64,000 nt of DNA from Roseibium aggregatum (GTDB lineage Bacteria > Pseudomonadota > Alphaproteobacteria > Rhizobiales > Stappiaceae): contig NZ_JAEKJZ010000001.1 of NCBI RefSeq assembly GCF_017309185.1, positions 1,178,001-1,242,000 of the forward strand. Reading direction: 5' to 3'. Positions 50,804 to 60,676 of the stretch are shown piece after piece. The position numbers and the translations under genes are program-made. Below the pieces are notes generated by a model that was given only the letters and a program-made list of their open reading frames with translations, was not told the DNA's origin and made no database searches. Every line of letters begins with the position of its first letter. The stretch's first letter is position 1.

Positions 50804-53083
50804 ATGGTCGAAACGGTGAACGCGCAGCCTCTGTTACAGGGCTTGGCCGGTAAGGGGGCCGGTCCCGGGCTTGAACCGGGTACGGAGCTCAAGGCAAAGG
50901 TCGAGGCCAACCTGCCCGGAGGTGTCGTCAGGCTCGCTTCGGGACAGGCAAGTCTCGACCTGCGCGTTCCCGCTCCGCTTCCCGTCGGAGCGGAAGTTTC
51001 AGTCACCGTCTCAGGGTCGAAGCAGCAGCCGACGATCCAGATCGCCATCGGGGAGCAGGCGGAACAGAGCGTCCGCCAGACAGCACAAACCCCGGCGCTT
51101 TCCGCGGCACGGCCTTCGGCGGAGGCGGTCGCCACGTCCGCGCAGGCCGTCCAGCCGGGTGGGCAGGGAGGTCTCGCTCATTCCTCACCCGCGCTGGCCC
51201 ATCTCGTTCAGCCGCGCAGCGGTTCCGCGCTCCCCGCCGGACAGGGGGGAGGCGCGCCCGTGCATACGGTCCAGAGCGCGACCAATCCTCAGGGCAGCTC
51301 GAACGCGGGCGGAACGGGACAGGGGAGTCCGGGGCAAACGCCGGGCGCGTTGCAACGCCCGGCGCCTGCGCCGGAGCAAGGAACCGCTCGCCCACCGGGA
51401 TATCTTCCGCCGGGTGCCGCGGAAAGGTCCGCCGGTCCGTCCCGGCAAGCCGTCGCCGGAGCCGCACCGGCCGCAACTCAGGCGGTTGGCTCGCAGAGGG
51501 TGACGACTGCGGCCAACGTGCCGCGAACGGGAGCCTTGGGCGCCGGTCAGTCCGTACCCGGTGCGCCGGCAACCGCGCCGCAAGCCGCCGGACAGGCCAC
51601 CGTGCCGCCGGCGGCCACCGGCGCACCGGCACCGGCCGGCAGTTCACCGGCACAGACGCTTTCGGTTCCCGGCGCAGGCACAGGGCCGGCCGGCCAGACA
51701 ACGGCGGTACCGCCTGCCGGCAGCCCGGCTGTGACGTCTGCGGGCCCCGGTACGCCAGTTGCTGGGCCCGTTGCTGCGCCAGCTTCCCTGCCAACCGCTG
51801 CGCCGTCACAGTCCGGTCAAACCCCGCTCGGTGTGAGGCCGGGTCAACCGGCGGCGGTCCAGCCTCAGGGCAACGCCTCCCATGCGGCGGAAGGCGAGCC
51901 GGGCCGCCCGCCCGAACCGCTTGCACAAGGTCAAGGAACAACTGGGCAACCGCCGAACACCGCACAGTCGAGACCTCTCCCGTCGGCTCAGAACAATGCC
52001 GTCTCGCAGGCGGGAGCGCAGTCCGCAAGTGTTTCTTCGCAAGGCCGGGCGATCCCTGCCCAGCCCTATGCGCCTGCCACCGGTTCGTCTCTGGCCTCTT
52101 CTGCCACAGGCGCCTCCGCCGCCACGCCGCCGAACGCCGCCCCGCAAAGCCCCCCGCAACAAGCCGCCGCACTGCTGCGTCAGCCGCTCGCCGAACAGCA
52201 AAGCGGTCTTGGCAGCCTGTTTACGCAGGTCGGAACGCTGATGAGCGCCCAGACGGGCGGAAAGGTAAACCTTCCCGACCCGGTGGTGAAAACCATGCAG
52301 CAGATCCTGGGGTTACGCCTGAATGCGGGCGCCCCCCTTTCCGGAGACACGCTCAAGGACGCCGTTCTGCAGTCCGGCCAGTTCCGCGAAGCGCAGATTG
52401 CGGGGCAGGGCGTGCGTGCGCCAACGGCCGGGGATTTGAAGTCCGTGCTCTTGTCCTTCAAGGCGCTGTTGCGCAATCTCGGTGCGGACGGCGAGGTCGC
52501 CCGGCCCGCCCACCAGCCCGCGATCCCGGCGCGCACCGGATCGCCCCAGGGCCAGGCCCAGCAAGCCGGGAGCGGCTTTTGGGCGGGAAGCGTGCCGGAG
52601 AACCTCCAGTCCCTGGCCAGGGAAACCGACGCGGCCCTGGCCAGGCTGCGCCTGACCCAACTGGCGAACGCCGGATTGAGCGGGGACGAAGGCGTCAAGA
52701 CGGCCATGCGGCCGATGGATCTCGTGGTTGAACTGCCGCTGGCGCTTGGGCAGGAGACCGCGGTCCTGCAGATGCAGATCGGCCGGGATGGGAGCAACCG
52801 GAACGACGAAGAGGACGCGGTGCCTGCCTGGCGTCTGCGCTTCGCCCTGGACCTTACCGCAACCGGTCCGCTGGAGGCGGCCGTCAGCCTGCGCGGCGGT
52901 GGCACCTATGCCAGTCTCTGGATCGAGCGGAAGGAGACCTTTGACAACCTGAACGGCGTTCGCGAAACCATGGAGGCCGCCTTTGCCGATGCCGGGCTGG
53001 ACCTGCAGGAACTGCGCCTCATCCGGGGCTTGCCGCCCAAAGCGGCTGCCCGGCACGGCGCGCTCGTCGACCGTCAATCATAG
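50804..53083 (+). CDS. fliK: Flagellar hook-length control protein FliK
   Basis: A 759-residue protein that sets hook length and triggers the switch of export specificity at FlhB. It starts MVETVNAQP; a GTG directly before the ATG could also serve. Residues about 100-460 are of very low complexity, dominated by Pro, Ala, Gly, Gln and Ser, as in FliK rulers. The globular C-terminal domain holds the Flg_hook pattern: LVVELPLALGQET, the RLRFALDLTATGPLEAAVSL core and DLQELRLIRG at the end. GGAGG lies upstream. It is followed 11 bases later by fhlB, an export-switch relative, so both form one unit. The other flagellar genes are outside the window. Confidence 0.85.
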   Translation: MVETVNAQPLLQGLAGKGAGPGLEPGTELKAKVEANLPGGVVRLASGQASLDLRVPAPLPVGAEVSVTVSGSKQQPTIQIAIGEQAEQSVRQTAQTPALSAARPSAEAVATSAQAVQPGGQGGLAHSSPALAHLVQPRSGSALPAGQGGGAPVHTVQSATNPQGSSNAGGTGQGSPGQTPGALQRPAPAPEQGTARPPGYLPPGAAERSAGPSRQAVAGAAPAATQAVGSQRVTTAANVPRTGALGAGQSVPGAPATAPQAAGQATVPPAATGAPAPAGSSPAQTLSVPGAGTGPAGQTTAVPPAGSPAVTSAGPGTPVAGPVAAPASLPTAAPSQSGQTPLGVRPGQPAAVQPQGNASHAAEGEPGRPPEPLAQGQGTTGQPPNTAQSRPLPSAQNNAVSQAGAQSASVSSQGRAIPAQPYAPATGSSLASSATGASAATPPNAAPQSPPQQAAALLRQPLAEQQSGLGSLFTQVGTLMSAQTGGKVNLPDPVVKTMQQILGLRLNAGAPLSGDTLKDAVLQSGQFREAQIAGQGVRAPTAGDLKSVLLSFKALLRNLGADGEVARPAHQPAIPARTGSPQGQAQQAGSGFWAGSVPENLQSLARETDAALARLRLTQLANAGLSGDEGVKTAMRPMDLVVELPLALGQETAVLQMQIGRDGSNRNDEEDAVPAWRLRFALDLTATGPLEAAVSLRGGGTYASLWIERKETFDNLNGVRETMEAAFADAGLDLQELRLIRGLPPKAAARHGALVDRQS

Positions 53084-53094
53084 GGGAGGGGTCG

Positions 53095-53376
53095 GTGACC
53101 GACAAAAACAGGCCGGACAGGAAGCTGGCCGTTGCGCTGAAATACGACAACGAGGCAAGCCCGGTCGTCACCGCGAAAGGCGCCGGTTCGGTGGCCGAGC
53201 AGATCGAGAAACTGGCGCGCGAGGCCGGGGTGCCGATCGAGCAGAACCCGATGATGGCCGAGGCGCTGTCGCAGATCGAGCTGGACCAGGAGATCCCGGT
53301 GGAACTTTATCAGGCCGTCGCGGTGCTGATCGGTTTCATCATGCGCACCGGACGGGCCCAGCACCCCAAGGAATGA
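53095..53376 (+). CDS. FhlB: FlhB C-terminal-domain homologue (EscU/YscU/FlhB family)
   Basis: A 93-residue soluble protein matching the C-terminal cytoplasmic domain of FlhB. The marks are LAVALKYDNEASPVVTAKGAG, EKLAREAGVPIEQNPMMAEAL and IPVELYQAVAVLIGFIM. It lacks the NPTH autocleavage loop; the equivalent strand is kept instead, as in known FhlB proteins that can partly replace the FlhB domain. Start is GTG with GGGGAGGGG upstream. Pairing with fliK supports a role in substrate-specificity switching of the flagellar export gate. Confidence 0.88.
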   Translation: MTDKNRPDRKLAVALKYDNEASPVVTAKGAGSVAEQIEKLAREAGVPIEQNPMMAEALSQIELDQEIPVELYQAVAVLIGFIMRTGRAQHPKE

Positions 53377-53539
53377 GCGGCAATCTTTTGAAAGCGGGTA
53401 GCGGAGGCAAGGAAATCCTTGCAGGCCGGGCAATTCCCGACTAGGTCATCTTTCTGCTGATAATTCGCACCGCAGCGGGAGCAGCCGGTATGCCTTCGCT
53501 GGACCGCGCGCACCCGAAACAACAGGATTCTTGATCAAA

Positions 53540-55021
53540 ATGACGATTGTCGACGTACGCACACCCGATCCGAAGAAATTCATCAAGGGAGCGACCGGCG
53601 ACTGGGAAATCGTGATCGGGATGGAAGTCCACGCCCAGGTCACTTCTGAAGCCAAGCTTTTCTCAGGCGCCTCGACCGAATTCGGCAAGGATCCGAACGA
53701 CAATGTCAGCCTCGTCGATGCCGCCATGCCCGGCATGCTGCCGGTCATCAACGAAGAATGCGTCCGCCAGGCGATCCGCACCGGGCTCGGCCTCAAGGCG
53801 GAGATCAACCTGAAATCGGTGTTCGATCGCAAGAACTATTTCTATCCGGACCTGCCGCAGGGCTATCAGATTTCCCAGTTCAAGCAGCCGGTCGTCGGTG
53901 AGGGCAAGATCCTGCTCGACATGCCGGAAGAACAGGTTGAGATCGGTGTTGAGCGCCTGCACCTGGAGCAGGATGCCGGCAAGTCGCTTCACGACCAGCA
54001 TCCGACCATGTCGTTTGTGGACCTGAACCGGTCCGGGGTGGCGCTGATGGAAATCGTCTCCAAGCCGGATCTCCGCTCGGCGGACGAAGCCAAGGCCTAT
54101 CTGACCAAGCTCAGGACCATTCTGCGCTATCTCGGCACCTGCGACGGCAACATGGACCAGGGTTCCATGCGCGCCGACGTCAACGTCTCCGTGCGCCGGC
54201 CGGGTGGGGAATTCGGAACGCGCTGCGAAATCAAGAACGTCAACTCGATCCGTTTCGTCGGCCAGGCCATCGAGTATGAGGCCCGCCGCCAGGTGGGGAT
54301 CCTCGAGGACGGCGGCGCGATCGATCAGGAAACCCGGCTGTTCGATTCCGTCAAGGGCGAAACCCGGTCGATGCGCTCCAAGGAAGAGGCGCATGATTAC
54401 CGCTACTTCCCGGATCCGGACCTGCTGCCGCTGGAGTTCACGCAAGCCTTCGTCGACGATCTGGCTCAGCACTTGCCGGAATTGCCGGACGACAAGAAAG
54501 CCCGCTTCATAAGCGACTACGGGCTGACCGCCTACGATGCGGACATCCTGGTCGCCGAAAAAGCGTCTGCCGATTTCTTCGAGGAGGTCGCCGGGGGGCG
54601 CGATGCCAAGCTGGCCGCCAACTGGGTGATCAACGAACTTTTCGGCCGCCTTAACAAGGAAGGCAAGGATCTGGCGACCAGCCCGGTTTCCGCGGGCCAG
54701 CTCGGCGCCATTGTCGACCTGATCAAGGAAGGCGTCATCTCCGGCAAGATCGCCAAGGATCTCTTTGAGATCGTCTGGACCGAAGGCGGCGATCCGGCGA
54801 AGATCGTCGAAGAGCGTGGCATGAAGCAGGTCACCGATCTCGGCGCGATCGAGGCCATCGTCGATGAGATCATCGGCGCCAATCCGGAGAAGGTCGAACA
54901 GGCCAAGGCGAAACCCGGTCTGCTCGGCTGGTTCGTCGGCCAGGTCATGAAACAGTCCCAGGGCAAGGCCAACCCGCAGGCCGTGAGCGACATGCTCAAG
55001 CAGAAGATCGGACTGGAGTAA
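53540..55021 (+). CDS. gatB: Aspartyl/glutamyl-tRNA(Asn/Gln) amidotransferase subunit B
   Basis: A 493-residue GatB. It provides the kinase part of GatCAB, which converts misacylated Glu-tRNA(Gln) and Asp-tRNA(Asn) to the amidated forms. The N-terminal domain shows [10 protein letters not shown] and [17 protein letters not shown]. The central catalytic cradle follows, and the C-terminal YqeY-like tRNA-binding domain ends in [20 protein letters not shown]. Start is set at the ATG 53540; a TTG 9 bases upstream is less likely. Its usual partners gatC and gatA are not in the window. The gene is followed by a LysE-type exporter, probably separately transcribed. Confidence 0.96.
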   Translation: MTIVDVRTPDPKKFIKGATGDWEIVIGMEVHAQVTSEAKLFSGASTEFGKDPNDNVSLVDAAMPGMLPVINEECVRQAIRTGLGLKAEINLKSVFDRKNYFYPDLPQGYQISQFKQPVVGEGKILLDMPEEQVEIGVERLHLEQDAGKSLHDQHPTMSFVDLNRSGVALMEIVSKPDLRSADEAKAYLTKLRTILRYLGTCDGNMDQGSMRADVNVSVRRPGGEFGTRCEIKNVNSIRFVGQAIEYEARRQVGILEDGGAIDQETRLFDSVKGETRSMRSKEEAHDYRYFPDPDLLPLEFTQAFVDDLAQHLPELPDDKKARFISDYGLTAYDADILVAEKASADFFEEVAGGRDAKLAANWVINELFGRLNKEGKDLATSPVSAGQLGAIVDLIKEGVISGKIAKDLFEIVWTEGGDPAKIVEERGMKQVTDLGAIEAIVDEIIGANPEKVEQAKAKPGLLGWFVGQVMKQSQGKANPQAVSDMLKQKIGLE

Positions 55022-55102
55022 GCGTCGAAAGAGCAAGGGACCGGAACCTGCCAGACTCCGGTGCCTTCACGTTTTTCAGGACGGAACTGCGAGGAAACCG
55101 AC

Positions 55103-55723
55103 ATGTCAGACGAACTCGCCAGCCTGCTCCTGGCTCTTGGTATCTTCTCCGTCGGTTTCGTCAGCATCGGACCGAATATCCTGTCGATTATCGGCACATC
55201 CATGGAACGCGGCCGTCGCTCAGGTGTGAAGCTGGCCCTCGGGATCGGCTGCGGCTCCGGTGTCTGGGCGGTTCTGACCGTTTCCGGACTGACGGCGTTG
55301 ATCGCCGCCTATGCACATGCAATCACGGTTCTGAAGGTTTTCGGCGCACTCTATTTGCTTTGGTTGGCCGTCAGGGCGTTCCGTTCGGCTGCCAGATCGG
55401 GGACGGATGTCTCTGCCCGTCCGGCGAAGGGACATAACCTTCTGCTCCAGGGATTTGCCATTCAGATGACGAACCCGAAGGCGGCGCTCCACTGGGTCGC
55501 CATCGTCGGAATCGGACTTGGCGCGGATGCCCCGGCCTGGGCTGGCGCGGTGCTCGTGGCCGCCTGTACGGTAGTCTCGATTCTCGGACACGTCTTGTAC
55601 GCGGTGACGTTTTCGACGCAGCCGGTCATCGGCTTTTACCGGCGTGGCAGGCGCTGGATCGACGCAGGCCTCGGCGTGTTCTTCTCCTTCGCAGCCTACA
55701 AGCTGGCAACTTTAAGGGCATGA
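55103..55723 (+). CDS. LysE family translocator (amino-acid exporter)
   Basis: A 206-residue LysE/RhtB-type exporter with about six helices. The N-terminal IFSVGFVSIGPNIL is a variant of the GxxxxxxxPGP motif, and LLQGFAIQMTNPKAALHWV is the conserved central block. Substrates of the group are amino acids or related compounds; the exact one is not known. The start at 55103 is backed by GAGGAAA, 42 bases into a longer open frame. It follows gatB by 81 bases. Confidence 0.88.
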   Translation: MSDELASLLLALGIFSVGFVSIGPNILSIIGTSMERGRRSGVKLALGIGCGSGVWAVLTVSGLTALIAAYAHAITVLKVFGALYLLWLAVRAFRSAARSGTDVSARPAKGHNLLLQGFAIQMTNPKAALHWVAIVGIGLGADAPAWAGAVLVAACTVVSILGHVLYAVTFSTQPVIGFYRRGRRWIDAGLGVFFSFAAYKLATLRA

Positions 55724-55843
55724 TTGGCTGGAGTTCCGGCTCGCCGGGTCTCAAATCGTTTTCGGCTGAAACTCCATTGACCTATGAAACTTCCGTCGAA
55801 TGCGCTAAACGGCTGAGCGACGTTTCAGCAGTCTTCGGTCCAA

Positions 55844-57385
55844 ATGACTACCGCCGCCAATTCCAGTCCCGTCAGAGTGCCCCTGTATGCCACGCCGCTC
55901 GGTGTCTGGGCGATTGTCGCGCTCTGGGGGCTGGCGCATCTGCTCTTGCGCGGTCTCAATACGCCGGTCCTCGGCACGGACGACATGTTCGAGAATGTGC
56001 TCGTGCAGACCCTGGAGCCGGGTTACATGCTGCGCCAGCCGCCGCTTTACGAATGGCTGCTGTGGTCCGCCCAGCAGGTTTTCGGGCCGACGATCTTCGC
56101 CGCGCTCTTCCTGAAATACGGCCTGGTCTCCCTGGCAGCGACATTCCTGTTCCTCGTTGCACGCAAGGCGATCCGGGACCCGCGCCTGGCGGCGCTCTGC
56201 GTCTTTTCCTATTCGCTCTATTACCAGTTCGGCTGGAACCTGCATGAAGGCGTGACCCACACGGTCGTGCTGACCACGGCCTGCGCGGCGAGCGCCTTCT
56301 TATTCCTCAAGGCGCTGGAGACCGGAAAGCTCGGCTTTTACGCCCTGTTCGGCCTGGTTGCCGGCGCCGGGCTACTCGGCAAGCATTCCTATCCGATCTT
56401 CGTTGTCGCGCTTCTGGCCGCCGCTCTCAGCGATTCCGTTTGGCGCGGACGGATCAGGATCACCGGACTGCTTGTGGTGCCGGTCGCCGCTGTCCTTGTC
56501 TACAGCCCCTATGCCTATTGGATCCTGACCGAGGGACTTGCGCTTTTCGCCTCCGTCTCCAGGACCATGGGCGTCAGCGCGGAGACTTCCCATCTGGCGC
56601 GGGCGGGTGAGGGGCTCGGTAGGCTCGCCTTCGGTCTCCTCGGCTTTTCCGTGCCCCTGGTGCCGCTTTTGGCACTCCTCTTCTGGCCGCGCTACCTGGG
56701 CCGCAAGGAGGCCGGGACCGCCCGCTTGAGCGACGCGGCGCGGCTGTGCGGACGCACGGTTCTGGCCATGATCCTGCTGACGGCGGTCATGATCGTCGTG
56801 ACCGGCGCGACCTATGTCAAGGAACGGCACATGCATCCCCTGATGCTGCTCCTGCCGATCTTCCTCTTCGCCGACCTGGAACGCTTTTCGTTCCAGCGCC
56901 AATGGCGCTGGCTGGCGGCTCTGGTCGTGGCCTTTGCGGCAGTCGCCTTTCTGGCGCGCGTGCCGGCTCTTTTTGCGCCGGACCGCTTCTGGTGCGGCGG
57001 CAACTGCCGGCACATGAAGCCTTATGCGGATCTGAAAGCGCCACTTGCGGAATTGGGGGGCGCGGATGCCACGCTGATCGCCGATAATGGCTACACAGGC
57101 GGAAACCTCAGAATGCTCTTCCCCGGCGCAAGGGTTGTCACCAAGGCCATTCCGGCGAGGACGCCCCCCAGGGACAAATGCTTCTTCGTCTGGGAGGACG
57201 GGGAAAGGGAGCCGAAGCGCACCGCTGAAGAACGCTTTGAAAAACGTGGCTTCGGAGATCACGGCCGGCCGTTGTCCGCCCGCTATCTCACCGGTTCATG
57301 GCCCCATCTCTGGAAAGAGGAGGCCTGGCGGACGACCTGGTGGGGTGTGGCGGAGCTGGACCCGGGGGATCCGATTTGTCGGTAA
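55844..57385 (+). CDS. Glycosyltransferase family 39 / ArnT-like membrane protein
   Basis: A 513-residue integral membrane glycosyltransferase with about eleven predicted helices. The first loop has TDDMFENVLVQTLEPGYML followed by RQPPLYEW, the acidic DD pair and RQPP segment typical of GT39/PMT-2 enzymes that use polyprenyl-phosphate sugars. A C-terminal soluble domain of about 130 residues has several Cys and Trp residues. It may modify lipid A, a glycolipid or a cell-surface protein. It stands alone, downstream of the LysE gene, and has no ribosome binding site of note. Confidence 0.88.
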   Translation: MTTAANSSPVRVPLYATPLGVWAIVALWGLAHLLLRGLNTPVLGTDDMFENVLVQTLEPGYMLRQPPLYEWLLWSAQQVFGPTIFAALFLKYGLVSLAATFLFLVARKAIRDPRLAALCVFSYSLYYQFGWNLHEGVTHTVVLTTACAASAFLFLKALETGKLGFYALFGLVAGAGLLGKHSYPIFVVALLAAALSDSVWRGRIRITGLLVVPVAAVLVYSPYAYWILTEGLALFASVSRTMGVSAETSHLARAGEGLGRLAFGLLGFSVPLVPLLALLFWPRYLGRKEAGTARLSDAARLCGRTVLAMILLTAVMIVVTGATYVKERHMHPLMLLLPIFLFADLERFSFQRQWRWLAALVVAFAAVAFLARVPALFAPDRFWCGGNCRHMKPYADLKAPLAELGGADATLIADNGYTGGNLRMLFPGARVVTKAIPARTPPRDKCFFVWEDGEREPKRTAEERFEKRGFGDHGRPLSARYLTGSWPHLWKEEAWRTTWWGVAELDPGDPICR

Positions 57386-57413
57386 AATTGTTGAGCAAGG
57401 CCGAGATGCAATC

Positions 57414-57995
57414 ATGAATTATACCGCGAACTTTGAGCTTCTTCCGTCTGACCTGAAAGCCTACAAGTATTTGTGTGAAACCTATTCCAGGTATTTGGTG
57501 GGCCGCACAGATCCAGCTGAAATTAAGCGAGAAAGTCTCCGCCATAACGTCATCGTGTTCGTATTATGGGCAGGATTGGGGCTCCTGTGCAGCTACATGG
57601 TTCACCTGCTCGAAAATTGGGTAACTTTCGAGGGTAGCTTTACCAAATTGGCATTGCTGATTTCGTTTGTAGCTCTGCTTTTTCTCGGGGCCGGCGTCAG
57701 TACGCTGAAATCAAAACTTTGTGTATCAAGAACATGGAAATACATGTTTGAGCCATTTGAGGCGACGGCGGCTAGCGCAAAATTCGATGATCAAGGTTGC
57801 AGCTTCGAGAGTGAATATTCGCGGGGCCGGGTCAATTGGAGGGATAGCCAGGTCGCTGTCGGTCAGTGGCAGGACACATTGTGGATTGTCAGCCCTGCTC
57901 ATAATTTCTTTGTGCCCCAGAGGGCCTTAAAAACCCCGATTTCCATTATTATTCAGGAGATCGAGGCAAAACGCCCAGCCATCTTCCCTGCTTGA
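57414..57995 (+). CDS. YcxB-like membrane protein
   Basis: A 193-residue protein. It has two helices (about 47-67 and 76-97) and a soluble C-terminal domain with the pattern FDDQGCSFESEYSRGRVNWRD and then FFVPQRAL, which fits the YcxB-like domain, whose role is unknown. The true start is the ATG at 57414; the same frame is open further upstream inside the glycosyltransferase gene. G+C is clearly below that of the surrounding genes, a sign of possible transfer. It begins 28 bases after the glycosyltransferase stop. Confidence 0.72.
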   Translation: MNYTANFELLPSDLKAYKYLCETYSRYLVGRTDPAEIKRESLRHNVIVFVLWAGLGLLCSYMVHLLENWVTFEGSFTKLALLISFVALLFLGAGVSTLKSKLCVSRTWKYMFEPFEATAASAKFDDQGCSFESEYSRGRVNWRDSQVAVGQWQDTLWIVSPAHNFFVPQRALKTPISIIIQEIEAKRPAIFPA

Positions 57996-58056
57996 ACTCC
58001 GTATTTCCCAACCGGCACTTTACCGGCTTGATGAAAATCAGAAGAGTCACACACGT

Positions 58057-58521
58057 ATGATCCCGCGCATCCGTATCGAGAAAGCCCGTCCTGAACATCT
58101 CCGCGAGATCGTCGCCATTATCAATGCCGGCGCGACCAGCGTGCGCCGGAACAGGGAATTCACCGACTGGCAGGACTACCGCCCGGCCTTCGATGCCCTG
58201 TGCGCGGCCCCTGAGGCCGACATTTACGTCGCGCTGACCGAGGCGGGTGATGTGATTGGGACATACCAGATCCATTTCCTGAAAGGCCTTGCGTTTCAGG
58301 GCCGTCCACGGGTCGAACTGGAAAGCGTTCATGTCCGGCCGGACCAGCGCGGTAACGGGGTCGGGCGTCTGATGATGGATCATGCCGAGGGTCTGGCCCG
58401 TGCGGGCAATGCCTGTCTGATCCAGCTTACCTCCAACAGGGAGCGGGAGGGATCACATGCCTTTTACCGGAGGCTCGGTTTCGACCAGAGCCATCTGGGC
58501 TACAAGAAGATGCTGGTTTGA
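58057..58521 (+). CDS. GNAT family N-acetyltransferase
   Basis: A 154-residue GNAT enzyme. The acetyl-CoA motif is VRPDQRGNGVGRLMMDHAE, an R-G-x-G-x-G/A type. The N-terminal IRIEKARPEHLREIVAIINA and the C-terminal SHAFYRRLGFDQSHLGY complete the fold. The acceptor is unknown; the pattern resembles phosphinothricin and amino-acid acetyltransferases. It precedes the GST gene by 24 bases and is probably co-transcribed with it. Confidence 0.85.
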   Translation: MIPRIRIEKARPEHLREIVAIINAGATSVRRNREFTDWQDYRPAFDALCAAPEADIYVALTEAGDVIGTYQIHFLKGLAFQGRPRVELESVHVRPDQRGNGVGRLMMDHAEGLARAGNACLIQLTSNREREGSHAFYRRLGFDQSHLGYKKMLV

Positions 58522-58545
58522 AGTCAAGACATTTGCGAGGCGAAG

Positions 58546-59262
58546 ATGACTGTAACGCAGGAAAAACCGATTGAGCTTTACTACTGGCCGACGCCGAACG
58601 GCTGGAAAGTCTCCATCATGCTGGAGGAACTCGGCGTTCCCTACGATCTCAAGCTGGTCAATATCGGCCAGGGTGATCAGTTCGATCCACATTTTCTGTC
58701 GTTTTCGCCGAACAACCGCATGCCCGCCATCATCGATCCGGAAGGGCCGGGTGGAGAACCGATAAGCGTCTTCGAATCCGGTGCGATCCTTCAGTATCTC
58801 GGCCGGAAATTCGGCAGGTTCTATCCGCAGGACGAGCGCAAGCGGGTGGAAACGGAGGAATGGCTGATGTGGCAGATGGGCGGCTTTGGCCCGATGCTGG
58901 GCCAGAATCACCATTTCCGCATCTACTCGCCGGAAAAACTGCCCTACGCCATGGAGCGCTACCTGAACGAAACCCACCGGCTCTACGGTGTGCTGAACAA
59001 GCGCCTCGAAGGGCGCGACTATGTGGCGGCCGGCGAGTACACGATCGCCGACATGGCCATTCTCGGCTGGGCGCAAAGCTGGGAACGCCAGGGCATGGAC
59101 CTGGAGAAGGACTTTCCCGATGTGAAGGCCTGGAAGGAACGGCTGGAGACGCGCGAGGCGGTGCAAAAGGGATTGGCTTTGGCCCGCGAGGAACGCCAGA
59201 AGATGGCCCTCGACAAGGACAAAAATCAGCAGAGCGTCCTCTTTGGCCAAAGGGCGCGCTGA
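58546..59262 (+). CDS. Glutathione S-transferase, Nu class (YfcG/YghU-like disulfide-bond oxidoreductase)
   Basis: A 238-residue GST. The N-terminal thioredoxin-like domain has the Nu-class active-site loop TPNGWKVSIMLEELGVPYD. FSPNNRMPAIIDPEG and SVFESGAILQYLG contribute the glutathione contacts. The helical C-terminal domain contains ADMAILGWAQSW. Nu-class enzymes bind two glutathione molecules and act mainly as disulfide-bond reductases and peroxidases. It ends 137 bases from the convergent DUF2147 gene. Confidence 0.9.
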   Translation: MTVTQEKPIELYYWPTPNGWKVSIMLEELGVPYDLKLVNIGQGDQFDPHFLSFSPNNRMPAIIDPEGPGGEPISVFESGAILQYLGRKFGRFYPQDERKRVETEEWLMWQMGGFGPMLGQNHHFRIYSPEKLPYAMERYLNETHRLYGVLNKRLEGRDYVAAGEYTIADMAILGWAQSWERQGMDLEKDFPDVKAWKERLETREAVQKGLALAREERQKMALDKDKNQQSVLFGQRAR

Positions 59263-59398
59263 TTTTCCGCCGGACGGAATTCAGGCAAGCTCCGCGAAAG
59301 ACCTCCCACCGCTCCACCCTGGGCCTCTGCGCCACACAAACGGCCAGCGGATACGGTGGGAGAAACCAAATCACGACTGGATCTGGCGAAGGGACGCG

Positions 59399-59821
59399 CT
59401 ATTTGTCCCGCGACCAGGTCTCGCCCTTGCACACAAGCCCGCCGAGCACGCAGCCTTCCAGCTTCAGCTTGTTGGCTGAGGTCAGTTCGATGAAGCCGGT
59501 GTAGGTCTTGCCGTCTTCGGCGTTATAGACCTTGCCCTTCCACTGGTTGGACTTCGATGTTGGCTGCATGGACCGGACGATCTGGACGCCCAGCAGAGGC
59601 CGGTCGCGTTTCGAGGCATCCGGGTTCTGGGTGTCGTTGCGCGGGGATTTCAGCCAGATGAGCTTGCCGCAAAGCGCGCTGCCGCAAGCCGCGATCCGGA
59701 TTTTCGACGCCCCGTTCGGCCGGACCCAGTCCCCCTTGGCATCGGCGGCAAGAGACACCGTCCCGGACAGTAGTGTAAACGCGGCCGCACCGAAGGCAGC
59801 CGCCAGACTTGAGTTCAACAT
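59399..59821 (-). CDS. DUF2147 family exported protein
   Basis: A 140-residue secreted protein. The signal peptide ends near GTVSLAADAKG. The mature part fits DUF2147: DWVRPNGASKIRIAACG, then LCGKLIWLKSP, and at the end LEGCVLGGLVCKGETWSR, with four cysteines likely in disulfides. Function unknown; members are periplasmic and lipocalin-like in size. The start is preceded by GGGAGG. A 13-base inverted repeat operator lies 20 bases upstream of the ATG, so expression is probably controlled by a repressor. Confidence 0.85.
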   Translation of the reverse strand: MLNSSLAAAFGAAAFTLLSGTVSLAADAKGDWVRPNGASKIRIAACGSALCGKLIWLKSPRNDTQNPDASKRDRPLLGVQIVRSMQPTSKSNQWKGKVYNAEDGKTYTGFIELTSANKLKLEGCVLGGLVCKGETWSRDK

Positions 59822-59840
59822 GTTTTCCTCCCAAAACGGA

Positions 59841-59870
59841 CTACATTCCGTTTACGGAAACGGAATGTAG
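59841..59870. promoter_or_regulatory. Near-perfect 13-base inverted repeat, candidate repressor operator
   Basis: Arms CTACATTCCGTTT and AAACGGAATGTAG are separated by 4 bases. The symmetry and length are those of TetR-family operators. It lies 20-49 bases before the DUF2147 start, where a bound repressor would block transcription. No TetR gene is present in the window. Confidence 0.6.
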
Positions 59871-60676
59871 CGGGTCGGTCGACACCTGAAAAGCCGTGCC
59901 CCAACGTCAGGACGACAGGTTTTTGGTAAACGCACAGACCGGAATTCTGCCTCGGACAGGATGTCGGCGATCCCTCGGAGTGTCATTGCAGGCAGCGTGC
60001 CGCAGAGCGGCATCGCGTGAGATCGAACCAGACATCTGCGCTGGGTGCCGTAGGCATCAGGACTGATTTCGGTATTGAGCGCCTTCGGCGCGGACGATGT
60101 CCGGCTTCCGGATCCAGGGGCGGCTGACGCCTCATTTGCCCAGGATCACGGCCCGGCGTTCATCGACAGTCTGGAACTTGTCTCCAGCCGTGCGAAATAT
60201 CTTCGGCCCGACCCTTAAAAAGAATCCATGGTGAATGAAACCTTGATCCGACTTGGTGAATTCTCTTACGAAATGATTGATCCAAAAGAATAATTCGGTT
60301 TCCTATGCTTACTGTATCGTAAATTTCAGACTTATTTAAAATTTTGTTCGCATTACGTTAAACCTGTCTCTTAACGAGCCTTTTAACTGCTGCTGATGAA
60401 GTAGATGTCAAGAAATCGCGGGGAAAGCTTCACTAAAGCTAGCGTTTCTAGATCAAGTAGCTGACCGGCTGAAACCGGTACGGCAACAGATCGGTCCCAA
60501 GGGAAACAGGGCGTCGTAGCGGGGAAAGACCTCGGACGTTTCTGGGGACGTCACAAGATCGCCGGATGTTCAATCGGAAACGATCGACCGTCCTCAGGGG
60601 GATCGACAGCAGAGTGGAAGAGCACGGCGGTTCAATAGACCGCGCGGTGTTCTGAAAAAGGTGAAAGGGGAGCATC
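59871..60676. other. Long interval without a supportable gene
   Basis: About 0.8 kb. The left half is GC-rich. The section at about 60200-60440 is AT-rich and may hold the promoter of the Sel1-like gene. A minus-strand frame open at 60132-60302 has no start codon. I see no RNA gene or mobile element. Confidence 0.4.

Noticed and set aside
60132..60302. A minus-strand frame of about 56 codons in the gap after the DUF2147 gene
   Set aside because: Codon pattern is plausible, but it has no ATG, GTG or TTG start after the upstream stop. At most a gene fragment.
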